In this document: positions 35,575-43,652 of the stretch, in pieces | Position numbering within the stretch: the first letter of the stretch is position 1 | Layout of the letters: each line of letters begins with the position of its first letter | Position numbers and translations under genes: made by a program | Origin: Rufibacter glacialis | Lineage (GTDB): Bacteria > Bacteroidota > Bacteroidia > Cytophagales > Hymenobacteraceae | Direction of reading: 5' to 3' | NCBI RefSeq assembly: GCF_008271745.1 | Contig: NZ_VKKZ01000010.1 | Location: forward strand, 711,677 to 775,676 | Length of the DNA stretch: 64,000 bases | The notes under the pieces: generated by a model | Told to the model about the DNA's origin: nothing | Databases searched by the model: none | The model's input: the letters and a program-made list of their open reading frames with translations, nothing else

Positions 35575-37257
35575 TTATGGCTTCGGCATGGATTGGTCCC
35601 GAACCGCCTTGAACTCAGAACCGGCTTTCCACTGCGGCCATTCATTGGAGAAGGCCAGGCGTCTGCCCAATTGGTACAAGAGCTGTAAATCTGCCACGGC
35701 GCCGTCCATCTTGAACGCCTCGTTCACCTGGTCATTGGGTGTGTGGTAAATTTTGGCGGAGTAATTTTCCCGTAATTTCTTGCCTTCGGCTTTGCCGAGT
35801 TGGATATGGTCGGTGCCCATACCGGTGAACAATGCCGGAATACCCGTTTTGGCGAAGTTAAAGTGGTCTGAGCGGTAGTATAAGCCGGATTCGGGTTTTG
35901 GTTCACGGGCAATGTAGCGGCCGGCTTTCTGGGCTTCCTCAGCTAACATCTCCTCCAGGTCAGACTGTCCCATGCCAATGAGCACAATGTCTTTGGTGGC
36001 ACCGAAGGGGTTGAGCACGTCCATGTTCAGATTGGCCACGGTTTTCTCTTTGGCGAACGTCGGGTTCTCAACGTAGTAGGCAGATCCCAGCAAGCCCTGC
36101 TCCTCAGCGGTCACTGACAGGAAAACGACTGTTCTGTCTGGCTTCTGTTGCTGGGCTTTGAACGCTTTGGCCACTGCCAACAGACCGGCCGTACCGCTGG
36201 CATTGTCAGCGGCACCGTTGTAGATGCTGTCATTCTGGTCGTTTTTCTTGCCAATACCCAAGTGATCCCAATGCGCCGAATAGACAATGGCTTCCTCTGG
36301 TCGTTTCTCCCCGGAAATCTTGGCAATAAAGTTATAGGACTTGTCATACTTGGCCTTGGCTTGCAGTGAAGTGCTCATGGTCAAACCCAAGGGGCTGCCT
36401 TTAAAACCTGGCTTGGCGGCGCGCGCCAGTTCGGCTTTGTAGTTCTTGCCGGCGGCGGCAAATAGTTTCTCGGCCACGGGCGTGGTGATCCAGCCTTCCA
36501 TGGCGTTGTGGTGCACATCTTTGCCTTTGGGCACGAGGTAGAATTTAGAGGTGTTCCAGTTGTTCTGCACAATTTTGAAACCATAGCCGGCGGTCTCGGG
36601 GTCATGCACAATGAGGCAGCCTTTGGCTCCCTGGCGGGCGGCTTCCTCCAGTTTGTACGTCCAGCGGCCGTAATAAGTCATGTCCCTACCCTTGAAGAAG
36701 GTAGTATCCTCAGAATTGAAGCCCGGTTCACTCACCACAACCACGGCAATCTTGTCTTTCACGTCCAGCCCCGCGTAGTCATTCCACTTATACTCCGGTG
36801 CCACAATCCCGAAGCCCGCAAATACCAGTTCCGTATCTTTGATGGTCACGTTCTCCTCGGGGCGTCTGGCCCACACCACGTAATCTTCCAGGCCTTTCAA
36901 GGTCATGGTCTGTTTGCCTTTCACGGTCATGGTAGGTGCGGCGGTAGAGGTGATTTCCACCAGGGGCACCTCTTGCAGGAAGCTGTCGCCGTTGCCCGGT
37001 TCCAGTCCCAGCGCTTTGGCTTCTTGCTCCAGGTAAGCCAGGGTTTTCTTCTCGCCGTTAGTGAAGGGCTTGCGGCCTTCCATGTCATCAGCGGCCAGCG
37101 CCGTTACATAAGTGCGGTAGCTATCTAAGGTGACTTCTGAAGGAGAGGTTTCAGAAGGGGCACTGGTAGAAGTGGTTTCCTTGGAGCCGCCAGATTGGCA
37201 ACCGGCCAAGAGGCCTACGCTCAAAGGAATAGCCCAGAAATGAATGCGTTTGAACAT
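35575..37257 (-). CDS. M28 metallopeptidase lipoprotein with PA-type insert
   Basis: A 560-residue lipoprotein (lipobox LAGC, Cys 20) followed by a Ser/Thr-rich spacer. Residues about 140-290 fit a protease-associated (PA) insert (AGFGIVAPEYKWNDYAGLDV, AAVVVVSEPG-like strands). The M28 zinc ligands appear in VYSAHWDHLGIG (His), YNGAADNASG (Asp), SVTAEEQGLLGS (Glu-Glu), NLNMDVLNP (Asp) and YHTPNDQVNE (His). It should release N-terminal amino acids from peptides in the periplasm or at the surface. It is the second M28 lipoprotein in this window. Confidence 0.93.
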   Translation of the reverse strand: MFKRIHFWAIPLSVGLLAGCQSGGSKETTSTSAPSETSPSEVTLDSYRTYVTALAADDMEGRKPFTNGEKKTLAYLEQEAKALGLEPGNGDSFLQEVPLVEITSTAAPTMTVKGKQTMTLKGLEDYVVWARRPEENVTIKDTELVFAGFGIVAPEYKWNDYAGLDVKDKIAVVVVSEPGFNSEDTTFFKGRDMTYYGRWTYKLEEAARQGAKGCLIVHDPETAGYGFKIVQNNWNTSKFYLVPKGKDVHHNAMEGWITTPVAEKLFAAAGKNYKAELARAAKPGFKGSPLGLTMSTSLQAKAKYDKSYNFIAKISGEKRPEEAIVYSAHWDHLGIGKKNDQNDSIYNGAADNASGTAGLLAVAKAFKAQQQKPDRTVVFLSVTAEEQGLLGSAYYVENPTFAKEKTVANLNMDVLNPFGATKDIVLIGMGQSDLEEMLAEEAQKAGRYIAREPKPESGLYYRSDHFNFAKTGIPALFTGMGTDHIQLGKAEGKKLRENYSAKIYHTPNDQVNEAFKMDGAVADLQLLYQLGRRLAFSNEWPQWKAGSEFKAVRDQSMPKP

Positions 37258-37282
37258 GGGTATGGTGTTTGGTGAGAGGTGG

Positions 37283-37996
37283 TTATTTAAGTTGGAAGGT
37301 TACTTTCACGGTTGCGGATAAGGAAATGCTCTGTGGGATTTCAATCAAAGTACCTTCTTCACGGCCAGATGCACCAGCGGCAGCGGCGTACATGGTGTCG
37401 TTAGAATAATTAATAAACATAGGATCATTGTCATCAGTGTCCGCAATTTTAACTACGCGCTTAATTTTCCTGTTGCCTGCTTTGGCTAAAACCTGAGCTT
37501 TTTCAGCAGCCACTTGGACTGCTTTCGCTAATACCTCTTTTTTCATTTCCTCCTCTTTAGAAGATAAAAAGGCGCTACCAAACGTAATAATTCCCTCTCT
37601 GATTAGGCGGTCTCTGATGCCTGCATATGCTCTCAAGGAATCAATGGTGAAAGAAATTTCCTGTGCTCCTTCAAAATACCAAACGCGGTCTTCGTCTTTT
37701 TCTGCATCAGAAGGGCGTTTACCCACAGAGAATAACGAATAAGAAATTTTGTTTGAAGGAATGTCCAGGTCTTTCAGAATCCTAACAATCTTAGACTCCA
37801 GAGCCTTGTGCTCAGCATACATCTTGTCAAGGCTCAAAGTGTCTGTGGAGGAAAGATATATATTGAAGCTTACTTGGTCCGCCGGAGCTTCTACTGTAGC
37901 CTGTCCCATAACTACAATTCTGTTTTCGGGAGCAATGGTTTGGGCTGATGCAAATGAAGAGGCAAAGAGCAGGAGGGCGGATAAAAGTTTTTTCAT
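37283..37996 (-). CDS. SIMPL-domain (DUF541) secreted protein
   Basis: A 237-residue protein. ATG 37996 gives a clean signal peptide (MKKLLSALLLFASSFASAQ); the frame continues 48 codons upstream into terminator and repeat sequence that is not coding. The SIMPL pattern is present: RIVVMGQATVEAPADQVSFN, DLDIPSNKISYSLFSVGKRP, then VQVAAEKAQVLAKAGNRKIK and a closing SLSATVKVTFQLK. Family members such as BP26/YggE are periplasmic, some forming channel-like oligomers and some stress-linked. It is 25 bp upstream of the M28 gene and co-directional, so an operon is possible. Confidence 0.85.
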   Translation of the reverse strand: MKKLLSALLLFASSFASAQTIAPENRIVVMGQATVEAPADQVSFNIYLSSTDTLSLDKMYAEHKALESKIVRILKDLDIPSNKISYSLFSVGKRPSDAEKDEDRVWYFEGAQEISFTIDSLRAYAGIRDRLIREGIITFGSAFLSSKEEEMKKEVLAKAVQVAAEKAQVLAKAGNRKIKRVVKIADTDDNDPMFINYSNDTMYAAAAGASGREEGTLIEIPQSISLSATVKVTFQLK

Positions 37997-38042
37997 AGAA
38001 GTCAGTAAGGAAGGGTTGACCAAAGATAGAAATTGAAATTTA

Positions 38043-38083
38043 AACAGAAAGGGCGCCTCTGTGATAGAAGCGCCCTTTCTGTT
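38043..38083 (-). terminator. Terminator for the DPP4-like gene
   Basis: ACAGAAAGGGCGC (38044-38056) pairs with GCGCCCTTTCTGT (38070-38082). The minus-strand transcript then has TTTAAATTT. Confidence 0.8.
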
Positions 38084-38086
38084 TTT

Positions 38087-38119
38087 AACCTGTTTTGGCC
38101 GGAAGGAGCCAAAATGAGC
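38087..38119 (+). repeat. Dispersed intergenic element
   Basis: AACCTGTTTTGGCCGGAAGG then AGCCAAAATGAGC, in plus-strand orientation although the flanking genes are on the minus strand. Confidence 0.55.
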
Positions 38120-38123
38120 TTTA

Positions 38124-40277
38124 CTACAAATGTTCGTCAAAGTACTCGGTCACCTTCTTGTAGAGGTGCACGCGGTCCTTGCCGCCCACGTTATGCGGGT
38201 GGCCCGGGTACACGAAGTAGTCCAGCAGCACGCCCTCATCCACGGCTTTTTTCAGGAACGCCTGGCTGTGTTGCCATACCACCACGTCATCCACGGTGCC
38301 GTGGATCATGAGCAGCTTGCCCTTCAGGTTTTTGACGTGGTTGAGCAAGTTGGCGTTTTTGTAGCCCTCAGGGTTTTCCTGGGGAGTGTCCATATAGCGT
38401 TCGGTGTACATGACCTCATAGAAACTCCAGTCAATCACCGGGCCACCGGCCACGCCTACCTTGAACACGCCGGGCTGCTTGAGCATCAAAGAGGTGGTCA
38501 TGAAGCCGCCGTAGCTCCAGCCATGCACGCCAAGACGGTTGGTATCAACGTAGGGCAGGCCTTTCAGGTATTCTACGCCTTTCATCTGGTCGCTCACCTC
38601 GGCCACGCCCGCCTGCCGGAAGATGGCCTGCTCAAAGGCACGTCCTCTATCGGCGGAGCCGCGGTTGTCCAGGGAAAACACGATGTAGCCTTTCTGGGCC
38701 ATGTGCTGCATCCAGAGGTTAGAACCGCCCAGCCAGCTGCTGGTGATCATCTGCAGGTGCGGCCCGCCGTACACGTACACCACCACCGGGTACTTTTTCT
38801 TCTCGTCAAAGTTAGGCGGTGTGATCATGCGGCAATAGAGATCTGTGCCGTCTTCGGCCTTAATGGGGAAGATGGTGGTCTCTCCCAGTTGGTAGTCTTG
38901 CAGCGGATTGGGAGCTACCAGCAGGGTTTTGGCTACTTTTCCGGCATCGGTGTCTAAGATCCTGATGGTGCGGGGCGTCACTGGGCTGCTGTAATTGTCC
39001 AGGAAGTACTGGCCGGTAGGGCTGAACGTGACGTTGTGCACGCCGCTGCCCTGGGTCAGCCGACCGGTACGGCCGCTGCTGAGTTCCACGGCGTAGAAAT
39101 GGCGCTCCAGGGGGCTTTCGGCGGTGGCGGTGTAGTACGCTTCGCGGCCGTTTTTGTCAAAACCCACCAGATTCTTCACAATCCACTCGCCTTTGGTAAG
39201 TTGTCTGATCAGCTGGCCGTTGGTGTTGTAGAGGTACAGGTGGTCATAGCCGTCGCGCTCACTGAACCAGACAAACTGATCTGGTTTGCCAGGCACGAAG
39301 TACAGGCCGCGCTCTGGTTCAATCCACTTGTCGTTTTTCTCCTCAAACAAGGTCTTCACGAAGGCGCCGGTGTTAGCGTCATACTGGTTCAGCCACATGT
39401 GGTTCTGGGCACGGTTCACCACGGCCAGGTAAATGGATTTCTCGTCGGGGCTCCAGGTCAGGTTGGTGAGGTACTGTTCAGCGGGCTCGCCGGTTTTCAG
39501 GAAGATCGTTTTGCCCGAAGCCACATGATACACGCCCACCGTCACGTGGTGGCTTTTGCCGCCGGCCATGGGGTACTTGATGTTGTTCAACTTCGCCGGC
39601 ACGGTGCTGATGTCTACCAGCGGGTAATCGGTGACCATGGTCTGGTCCATGCGGTAATAGGCCAGGCTGTTGCCGCTGGGGCTCCAGAAGGTGCCCTTGG
39701 TGATCCCGAACTCAGAGCGATGCGCTGCTTGCCCGTTCACGATGGCCGGGTTGCTTTCCTGGGTGATCTGCTTGTCCTCGGCGCCGGGTTGCGAGACAAA
39801 CAGGTTCTGGGCTTTGGTGTAGGCCGCGCGCTGCTTGTTAGGCGCAAAGTCCAGGTTCTCTGCGGCGGCATCTACCTTGTAAAAAGCCTGCGCGGTTTTG
39901 GCTTGCGTGTTGTAGCGGTAAAACTGGCCTTTCTGCTTTACCAGCAGATCAGTGGCGTTGAGCCATTCCAGGCCGCTCACGGTAGGGACTTTGGCGCCGC
40001 CGGCTTTTTCCAGCGCCGCGCTTAGGTCAGTGGCCGTCACTATTACCTTGGCGTTTTCCCGCACCGAGCCGCGCAGCAACTGGTCATTTTTGTCATTAGT
40101 GTGGCTGTAGTCATTGGTGCCGGGCACCCAGGTGAGTTGCCGCAGGTTGGCGGGGGAGAGGCTGGGGTTCAGGAAGGCATCTTCCATGGTGAGCCGCTTT
40201 CCCTGGCTGAAAACCGTAAAAGAAGACAAAAGCGACAGCCACAGGAAGACGGCCAGGGTAGGTGATTTTTTAAGCAT
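38124..40277 (-). CDS. S9 family dipeptidyl peptidase IV-like protease
   Basis: A 717-residue secreted serine peptidase. ATG 40277 gives the signal peptide (LAVFLWLSLLSSFTVFSQ). Residues about 40-470 are the DPP4 N-terminal propeller (FWSPSGNSLAYYRMDQTMV, YLTNLTWSPDEKSIYLAVVN). The catalytic alpha/beta hydrolase domain follows, with Ser in GVHGWSYGGFMT, Asp in HGTVDDVVVW and His in YPGHPHNVGG. It removes X-Pro or X-Ala dipeptides from peptides. With the Xaa-Pro aminopeptidase and two M28 enzymes nearby, the window is rich in exopeptidases, though not in one operon. Confidence 0.95.
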   Translation of the reverse strand: MLKKSPTLAVFLWLSLLSSFTVFSQGKRLTMEDAFLNPSLSPANLRQLTWVPGTNDYSHTNDKNDQLLRGSVRENAKVIVTATDLSAALEKAGGAKVPTVSGLEWLNATDLLVKQKGQFYRYNTQAKTAQAFYKVDAAAENLDFAPNKQRAAYTKAQNLFVSQPGAEDKQITQESNPAIVNGQAAHRSEFGITKGTFWSPSGNSLAYYRMDQTMVTDYPLVDISTVPAKLNNIKYPMAGGKSHHVTVGVYHVASGKTIFLKTGEPAEQYLTNLTWSPDEKSIYLAVVNRAQNHMWLNQYDANTGAFVKTLFEEKNDKWIEPERGLYFVPGKPDQFVWFSERDGYDHLYLYNTNGQLIRQLTKGEWIVKNLVGFDKNGREAYYTATAESPLERHFYAVELSSGRTGRLTQGSGVHNVTFSPTGQYFLDNYSSPVTPRTIRILDTDAGKVAKTLLVAPNPLQDYQLGETTIFPIKAEDGTDLYCRMITPPNFDEKKKYPVVVYVYGGPHLQMITSSWLGGSNLWMQHMAQKGYIVFSLDNRGSADRGRAFEQAIFRQAGVAEVSDQMKGVEYLKGLPYVDTNRLGVHGWSYGGFMTTSLMLKQPGVFKVGVAGGPVIDWSFYEVMYTERYMDTPQENPEGYKNANLLNHVKNLKGKLLMIHGTVDDVVVWQHSQAFLKKAVDEGVLLDYFVYPGHPHNVGGKDRVHLYKKVTEYFDEHL

Positions 40278-40411
40278 GGGTTTTTGGGTTGGAATACAAA
40301 AAACAAGCCGGAAACAGAGGGTAGACAAAGGTTTTCCGGACTGATTCTTCTCTCAAAAATAAGGCTAAACTACCTTTTTTTTCAGGAACAAGCGGCACTT
40401 TTTAACTGTTT

Positions 40412-40419
40412 TACTTTTG
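40412..40419 (+). promoter_or_regulatory. Candidate TAnnTTTG promoter element upstream of clpS
   Basis: TACTTTTG at 40412-40419, 58 bp before the clpS start, matches the -7 box of Bacteroidota promoters. No clear TTTG lies at the -33 position, so support is partial. Confidence 0.35.
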
Positions 40420-40476
40420 CTGAGACCCAAGCCGCGCAGGCTTCCTAAACTCATGTTTATTGCTTAATTTTGTGTT

Positions 40477-40758
40477 ATGGACATTCTAACAGAAATTCTG
40501 GAGCAGGAAGACGTGCTGTTGATGGAGGAAACCACTGACGTGCGCGAGCTGGTGGTGTACAACGACGACGTGAACACGTTTGAGCACGTGATCAACGCGT
40601 TGGTGCAGGTCTGCCGCCACACACAGGAACAGGCTGAGCAATGTACCATGCTGATCCATTACAAAGGGAAGTGCACCGTGAAACTGGGCACCTTCTCTGA
40701 GTTGGAGATCATGTGCACCGCCATCCATGACCGGGGTATCTCAGCAGATATCGTTTAA
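40477..40758 (+). CDS. clpS: ATP-dependent Clp protease adaptor ClpS
   Basis: A 93-residue adaptor that delivers N-degron substrates to ClpAP. The core is characteristic: VVYNDDVNTFEHVINALVQV, with the N-degron-pocket Asp residues in YNDD, then CRHTQEQAEQCTMLIHYKGK with the His of the pocket. The N-terminal 20 residues are an acidic extension, as usual. recR starts 15 bp downstream on the same strand, so the two are probably co-transcribed. Confidence 0.93.
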   Translation: MDILTEILEQEDVLLMEETTDVRELVVYNDDVNTFEHVINALVQVCRHTQEQAEQCTMLIHYKGKCTVKLGTFSELEIMCTAIHDRGISADIV

Positions 40759-40772
40759 CCCTGAACTAACGG

Positions 40773-41381
40773 ATGAATTTCCCTTCTAAGCTGATTGAGA
40801 ATGCGGTAGAAGAGTTGGCCAAGTTACCCGGAGTAGGCAAGAAAACCGCCCTGCGCCTGGTGTTGCACCTGCTCAAAGCCGAAACCGAAGATACAAAACA
40901 ACTTTCTGAGGCCCTGCTGCGCATGCGTACCGGCATCAGGTACTGCAAAACCTGCCACAATATCTCTGACCTGGAGGTGTGCAGCATCTGTTCCAACCCG
41001 CTCCGTGACCGGTCGCTGCTGTGCGTGGTGAGCGACATGCGCGACGTGATCGCGATTGAGAACACCTCACAGTACAAAGGCGTGTACCATGTGCTGGGCG
41101 GCGTTATCTCTCCCCTGGAAGGCGTGGGGCCCTCAGACCTGCACATTCAGTCTCTGGTGGAGCGGTTGCCCACTTCCGGGGTGAAAGAAATCATTCTGGC
41201 TTTGAGCCCGACCATGGAAGGCGACACTACGGCCTTTTACCTTACCCGCAAACTGAAAGAGTACCCAGCCCGCATCTCCAGCATCGCCAGAGGCGTACCG
41301 GTGGGCGGCGAATTGGAGTATACCGATGAGATCACCCTGGGCCGCAGCATTCTGGACCGGACTGCTTACAGCCAAGGGTAG
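40773..41381 (+). CDS. recR: Recombination mediator RecR
   Basis: A 202-residue protein of the RecFOR pathway that helps load RecA on gapped DNA. It has an N-terminal helix-hairpin-helix (ELAKLPGVGKKTALRLVLHL), a C4 zinc finger (Cys 58, 61, 70, 73; CKTCHNISDLEVCSICSNP) and a Toprim domain (SLLCVVSDMRDVIAIE and IILALSPTMEGDTTAFYL). Length matches the family. It sits in a short operon with clpS and is closed by a terminator. Confidence 0.96.
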   Translation: MNFPSKLIENAVEELAKLPGVGKKTALRLVLHLLKAETEDTKQLSEALLRMRTGIRYCKTCHNISDLEVCSICSNPLRDRSLLCVVSDMRDVIAIENTSQYKGVYHVLGGVISPLEGVGPSDLHIQSLVERLPTSGVKEIILALSPTMEGDTTAFYLTRKLKEYPARISSIARGVPVGGELEYTDEITLGRSILDRTAYSQG

Positions 41382-41384
41382 TTT

Positions 41385-41416
41385 CTGGTTGTTTTTATAA
41401 AAATAAGCCTAAAAGC
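41385..41416 (+). repeat. Dispersed intergenic element
   Basis: CTGGTTGTTTTTATAAAAAT then AAGCCTAAAAGC, 4 bp after the recR stop and just before its terminator. Confidence 0.6.
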
Positions 41417-41422
41417 ATACAG

Positions 41423-41451
41423 AAGCAGGAACAATCGTTCCTGCTTTTTTT
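41423..41451 (+). terminator. Terminator of clpS-recR
   Basis: AAGCAGGAAC (41423-41432) pairs with GTTCCTGCTT (41437-41446), then TTTTT. Confidence 0.9.
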
Positions 41452-41523
41452 ACGTTCGCTTTTCTTTTCTGAACTTACCATCCAATACTATACCCCCGTT
41501 TATCTGACCCAACGTTACCCTGT

Positions 41524-43434
41524 TTGAAAGACCTTTCCGTCATCATTGTCAATTACAACGTGAGCTATTTTCTGGAGCAATGCCTGCTTTCCGTCCGGAA
41601 GGCGGTGCGGGGGCTGCAGGTAGAGGTGTTCGTGGTAGACAATAACTCGGTAGACGGATCGGTGGAGATGGTGCGGCGGCGGTTCCCCGAGGTGAAACTG
41701 CTGGCCAACCAGGAGAACTTAGGTTTCTCCAAGGCCAACAACCAAGCCATCCGGCAAGCCCAGGGGAAATACATCCTGCTGCTGAACCCAGACACGGTGG
41801 TAGAGGAAGACACTTTCTGCAAATGCTTCCGGTTCATGGAGGAGCACCCCAACGCCGGGGCGCTGGGTGTGAAGATGATGGACGGGGCCGGTAAGTTCCT
41901 GCCAGAATCCAAACGCGGGTTGCCCACGCCCTGGGTGGCCTTTTCCAAGGTATTCGGGCTGGCGGCCCTTTTTCCCACCTCGGCTTTCTTCAACCGTTAC
42001 CATCTGGGCCATCTGCCCCAGGATCAGGTGCACCCCGTAGATATCCTGGCCGGGGCTTTCATGTTCATGCGCGATGAGGTGCTGGAGAAAGTAGGTCTGC
42101 TTGACGAGGACTTCTTCATGTACGGCGAAGACATTGACCTCTCGTACCGCATTAAGCAGGGCGGCTTTGAGGTCTATTATTTCCCGGAGACCCGCATCAT
42201 CCATTATAAGGGCGAGAGCACCCGCAAAACCAGCGTGAACTACGTGTTCATGTTCTACCGGGCCATGCGCATCTTCGCTGAGAAGCACTTCAGCGGTAGG
42301 CAGGCGCGGGTGTACTCTTTCCTGATCAGGTTGGCCATCTACCTTCGGGCGGCCCTGGCGCTCGTCTACCGGGGGGTGCAGGGCGTGTTCCCCCTGGCCT
42401 TGGACGGCCTGTGCCTGGCATTGGGGGCCATGGTGGGGGAGAAGGTGGTGCCCAACCCCATGTCTTTGGATCCTTCGCCCATGTGGGCGGCCTATTTTGG
42501 GGTGTGGCTAGGTACGGCCTTCTTCAGCGGCGCCTATGACAAACCCCCGCGGCTGAACCGGTTGGTGCAGGGCATGTTGTGGGGCAGCATCCTGCTCGTG
42601 GCTTTTTCCAGCATAGTGAGCATTGTGGGCGAAATAAATAAAAAGCATGTACTGGTAGCCGTGCTGCTGGGGCTGGTGGGCATGACGTTCTGGCGCCTGG
42701 TCTGGCACTTCCAGGAGTACGGGCATTGGCGGTTTGGGGAACCTAAAACCAAGCGCATTGCCGTGGTGGGCAGCGGTAAAGAGGTGAAACGGGCTTCCTC
42801 GCTGCTTCGGCAGGCCGGGGCCCAGGAGCCTTTGACCCAGTTTGAACCGCAGCACACCCCCGCAGATCTTCAGCAGATCAAAGAGGTGATTGAGATCTAC
42901 AAGATCAACGAGCTTATTTTCTGCGGCAAAGACCTGGCCGTGTCGCAGATCATTGAGTGGATGGTGCAGATCCACAACCGGGCGGTGGAGTTCAAGATAC
43001 TGCCGGAGAACAGCGCCTACATTATCGGGTCATCGTCTAAAAACACCCGCGGCGATTATTACGCCCTGCACATTGAGGTAAACCTGCTCAACCCGTACCA
43101 CCAGCGCAACAAAGTGGTGCTCAATTCGCTGGTGAGTGTGCTGCTGCTGCTCCTGGCTCCGGTGCTCATCTGGCGCATCAAAGGAAAGGGGCAGTTTTTG
43201 AAAAATTGCCTCGGAAACCTGGTGGGCCTATACCAGTGGGTGGGACTCAAGGCCACGGCCACGCCAGACGCCCGGCCCGCCATCCTCTCGCCGGTAGACA
43301 AGATCTCCAGCGCCAGGATCAGCCCGGCGGCGGCGCGGCAGATAGAGGTGGTGTACGCGAAGGAATACACGGCCTATGCTGACCTCCTGATCCTGGCCCG
43401 CAATCTGCCTAACCTGGGCCGGCGGGTGGCGTGA
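41524..43434 (+). CDS. GT2 glycosyltransferase fused to membrane and Rossmann-like segments
   Basis: A 636-residue fusion starting at TTG 41524 (no in-frame ATG upstream; KDLSVIIVNYNVSYFLEQ is where GT2 proteins begin). Residues 1-260 are a GT-A glycosyltransferase with VFVVDNNSVDGSVEM, LLLNPDTVVEED and ILAGAFMFMRDEV. Residues about 265-400 hold several transmembrane helices. Residues about 405-520 look like a nucleotide-binding module (RIAVVGSGKEVKRASSLLRQ, NELIFCGKDLAVSQIIEWM) of the kind found in polyprenyl glycosylphosphotransferases. A further membrane helix follows near 540-555. It probably builds envelope or exopolysaccharide. There is no partner operon. Confidence 0.85.
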   Translation: MKDLSVIIVNYNVSYFLEQCLLSVRKAVRGLQVEVFVVDNNSVDGSVEMVRRRFPEVKLLANQENLGFSKANNQAIRQAQGKYILLLNPDTVVEEDTFCKCFRFMEEHPNAGALGVKMMDGAGKFLPESKRGLPTPWVAFSKVFGLAALFPTSAFFNRYHLGHLPQDQVHPVDILAGAFMFMRDEVLEKVGLLDEDFFMYGEDIDLSYRIKQGGFEVYYFPETRIIHYKGESTRKTSVNYVFMFYRAMRIFAEKHFSGRQARVYSFLIRLAIYLRAALALVYRGVQGVFPLALDGLCLALGAMVGEKVVPNPMSLDPSPMWAAYFGVWLGTAFFSGAYDKPPRLNRLVQGMLWGSILLVAFSSIVSIVGEINKKHVLVAVLLGLVGMTFWRLVWHFQEYGHWRFGEPKTKRIAVVGSGKEVKRASSLLRQAGAQEPLTQFEPQHTPADLQQIKEVIEIYKINELIFCGKDLAVSQIIEWMVQIHNRAVEFKILPENSAYIIGSSSKNTRGDYYALHIEVNLLNPYHQRNKVVLNSLVSVLLLLLAPVLIWRIKGKGQFLKNCLGNLVGLYQWVGLKATATPDARPAILSPVDKISSARISPAAARQIEVVYAKEYTAYADLLILARNLPNLGRRVA

Positions 43435-43617
43435 GTTAAAACCCTTTCCCCGGCATCGGGTATTAGGGGGGAGGAAGGCTTTTATACTTCGTCCCGGTAA
43501 ACCTCGTTTAAAGGAAGGGAGACGCCTTGTTCTTCACTATTTTATAGGAATACAGCGCGATTTGATACAGGATTAATTAATTATGGTCAAGTACGCTATA
43601 AAAACAGCAAAAGCTTC

Positions 43618-43625
43618 TATTTTTG
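43618..43625 (+). promoter_or_regulatory. Candidate -7 box for the aminotransferase gene
   Basis: TATTTTTG, 28 bp before the start codon, matches TAnnTTTG. The -33 element is not obvious. Confidence 0.35.
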
Positions 43626-43652
43626 GGCCACACCTTTAAGTCTTCTTACCAG

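Noticed and set aside
39036-40025. Long plus-strand open frame opposite the DPP4 gene
   Set aside because: It is the antisense of a clearly coding region. His/Val/Gly-heavy composition marks a shadow frame.
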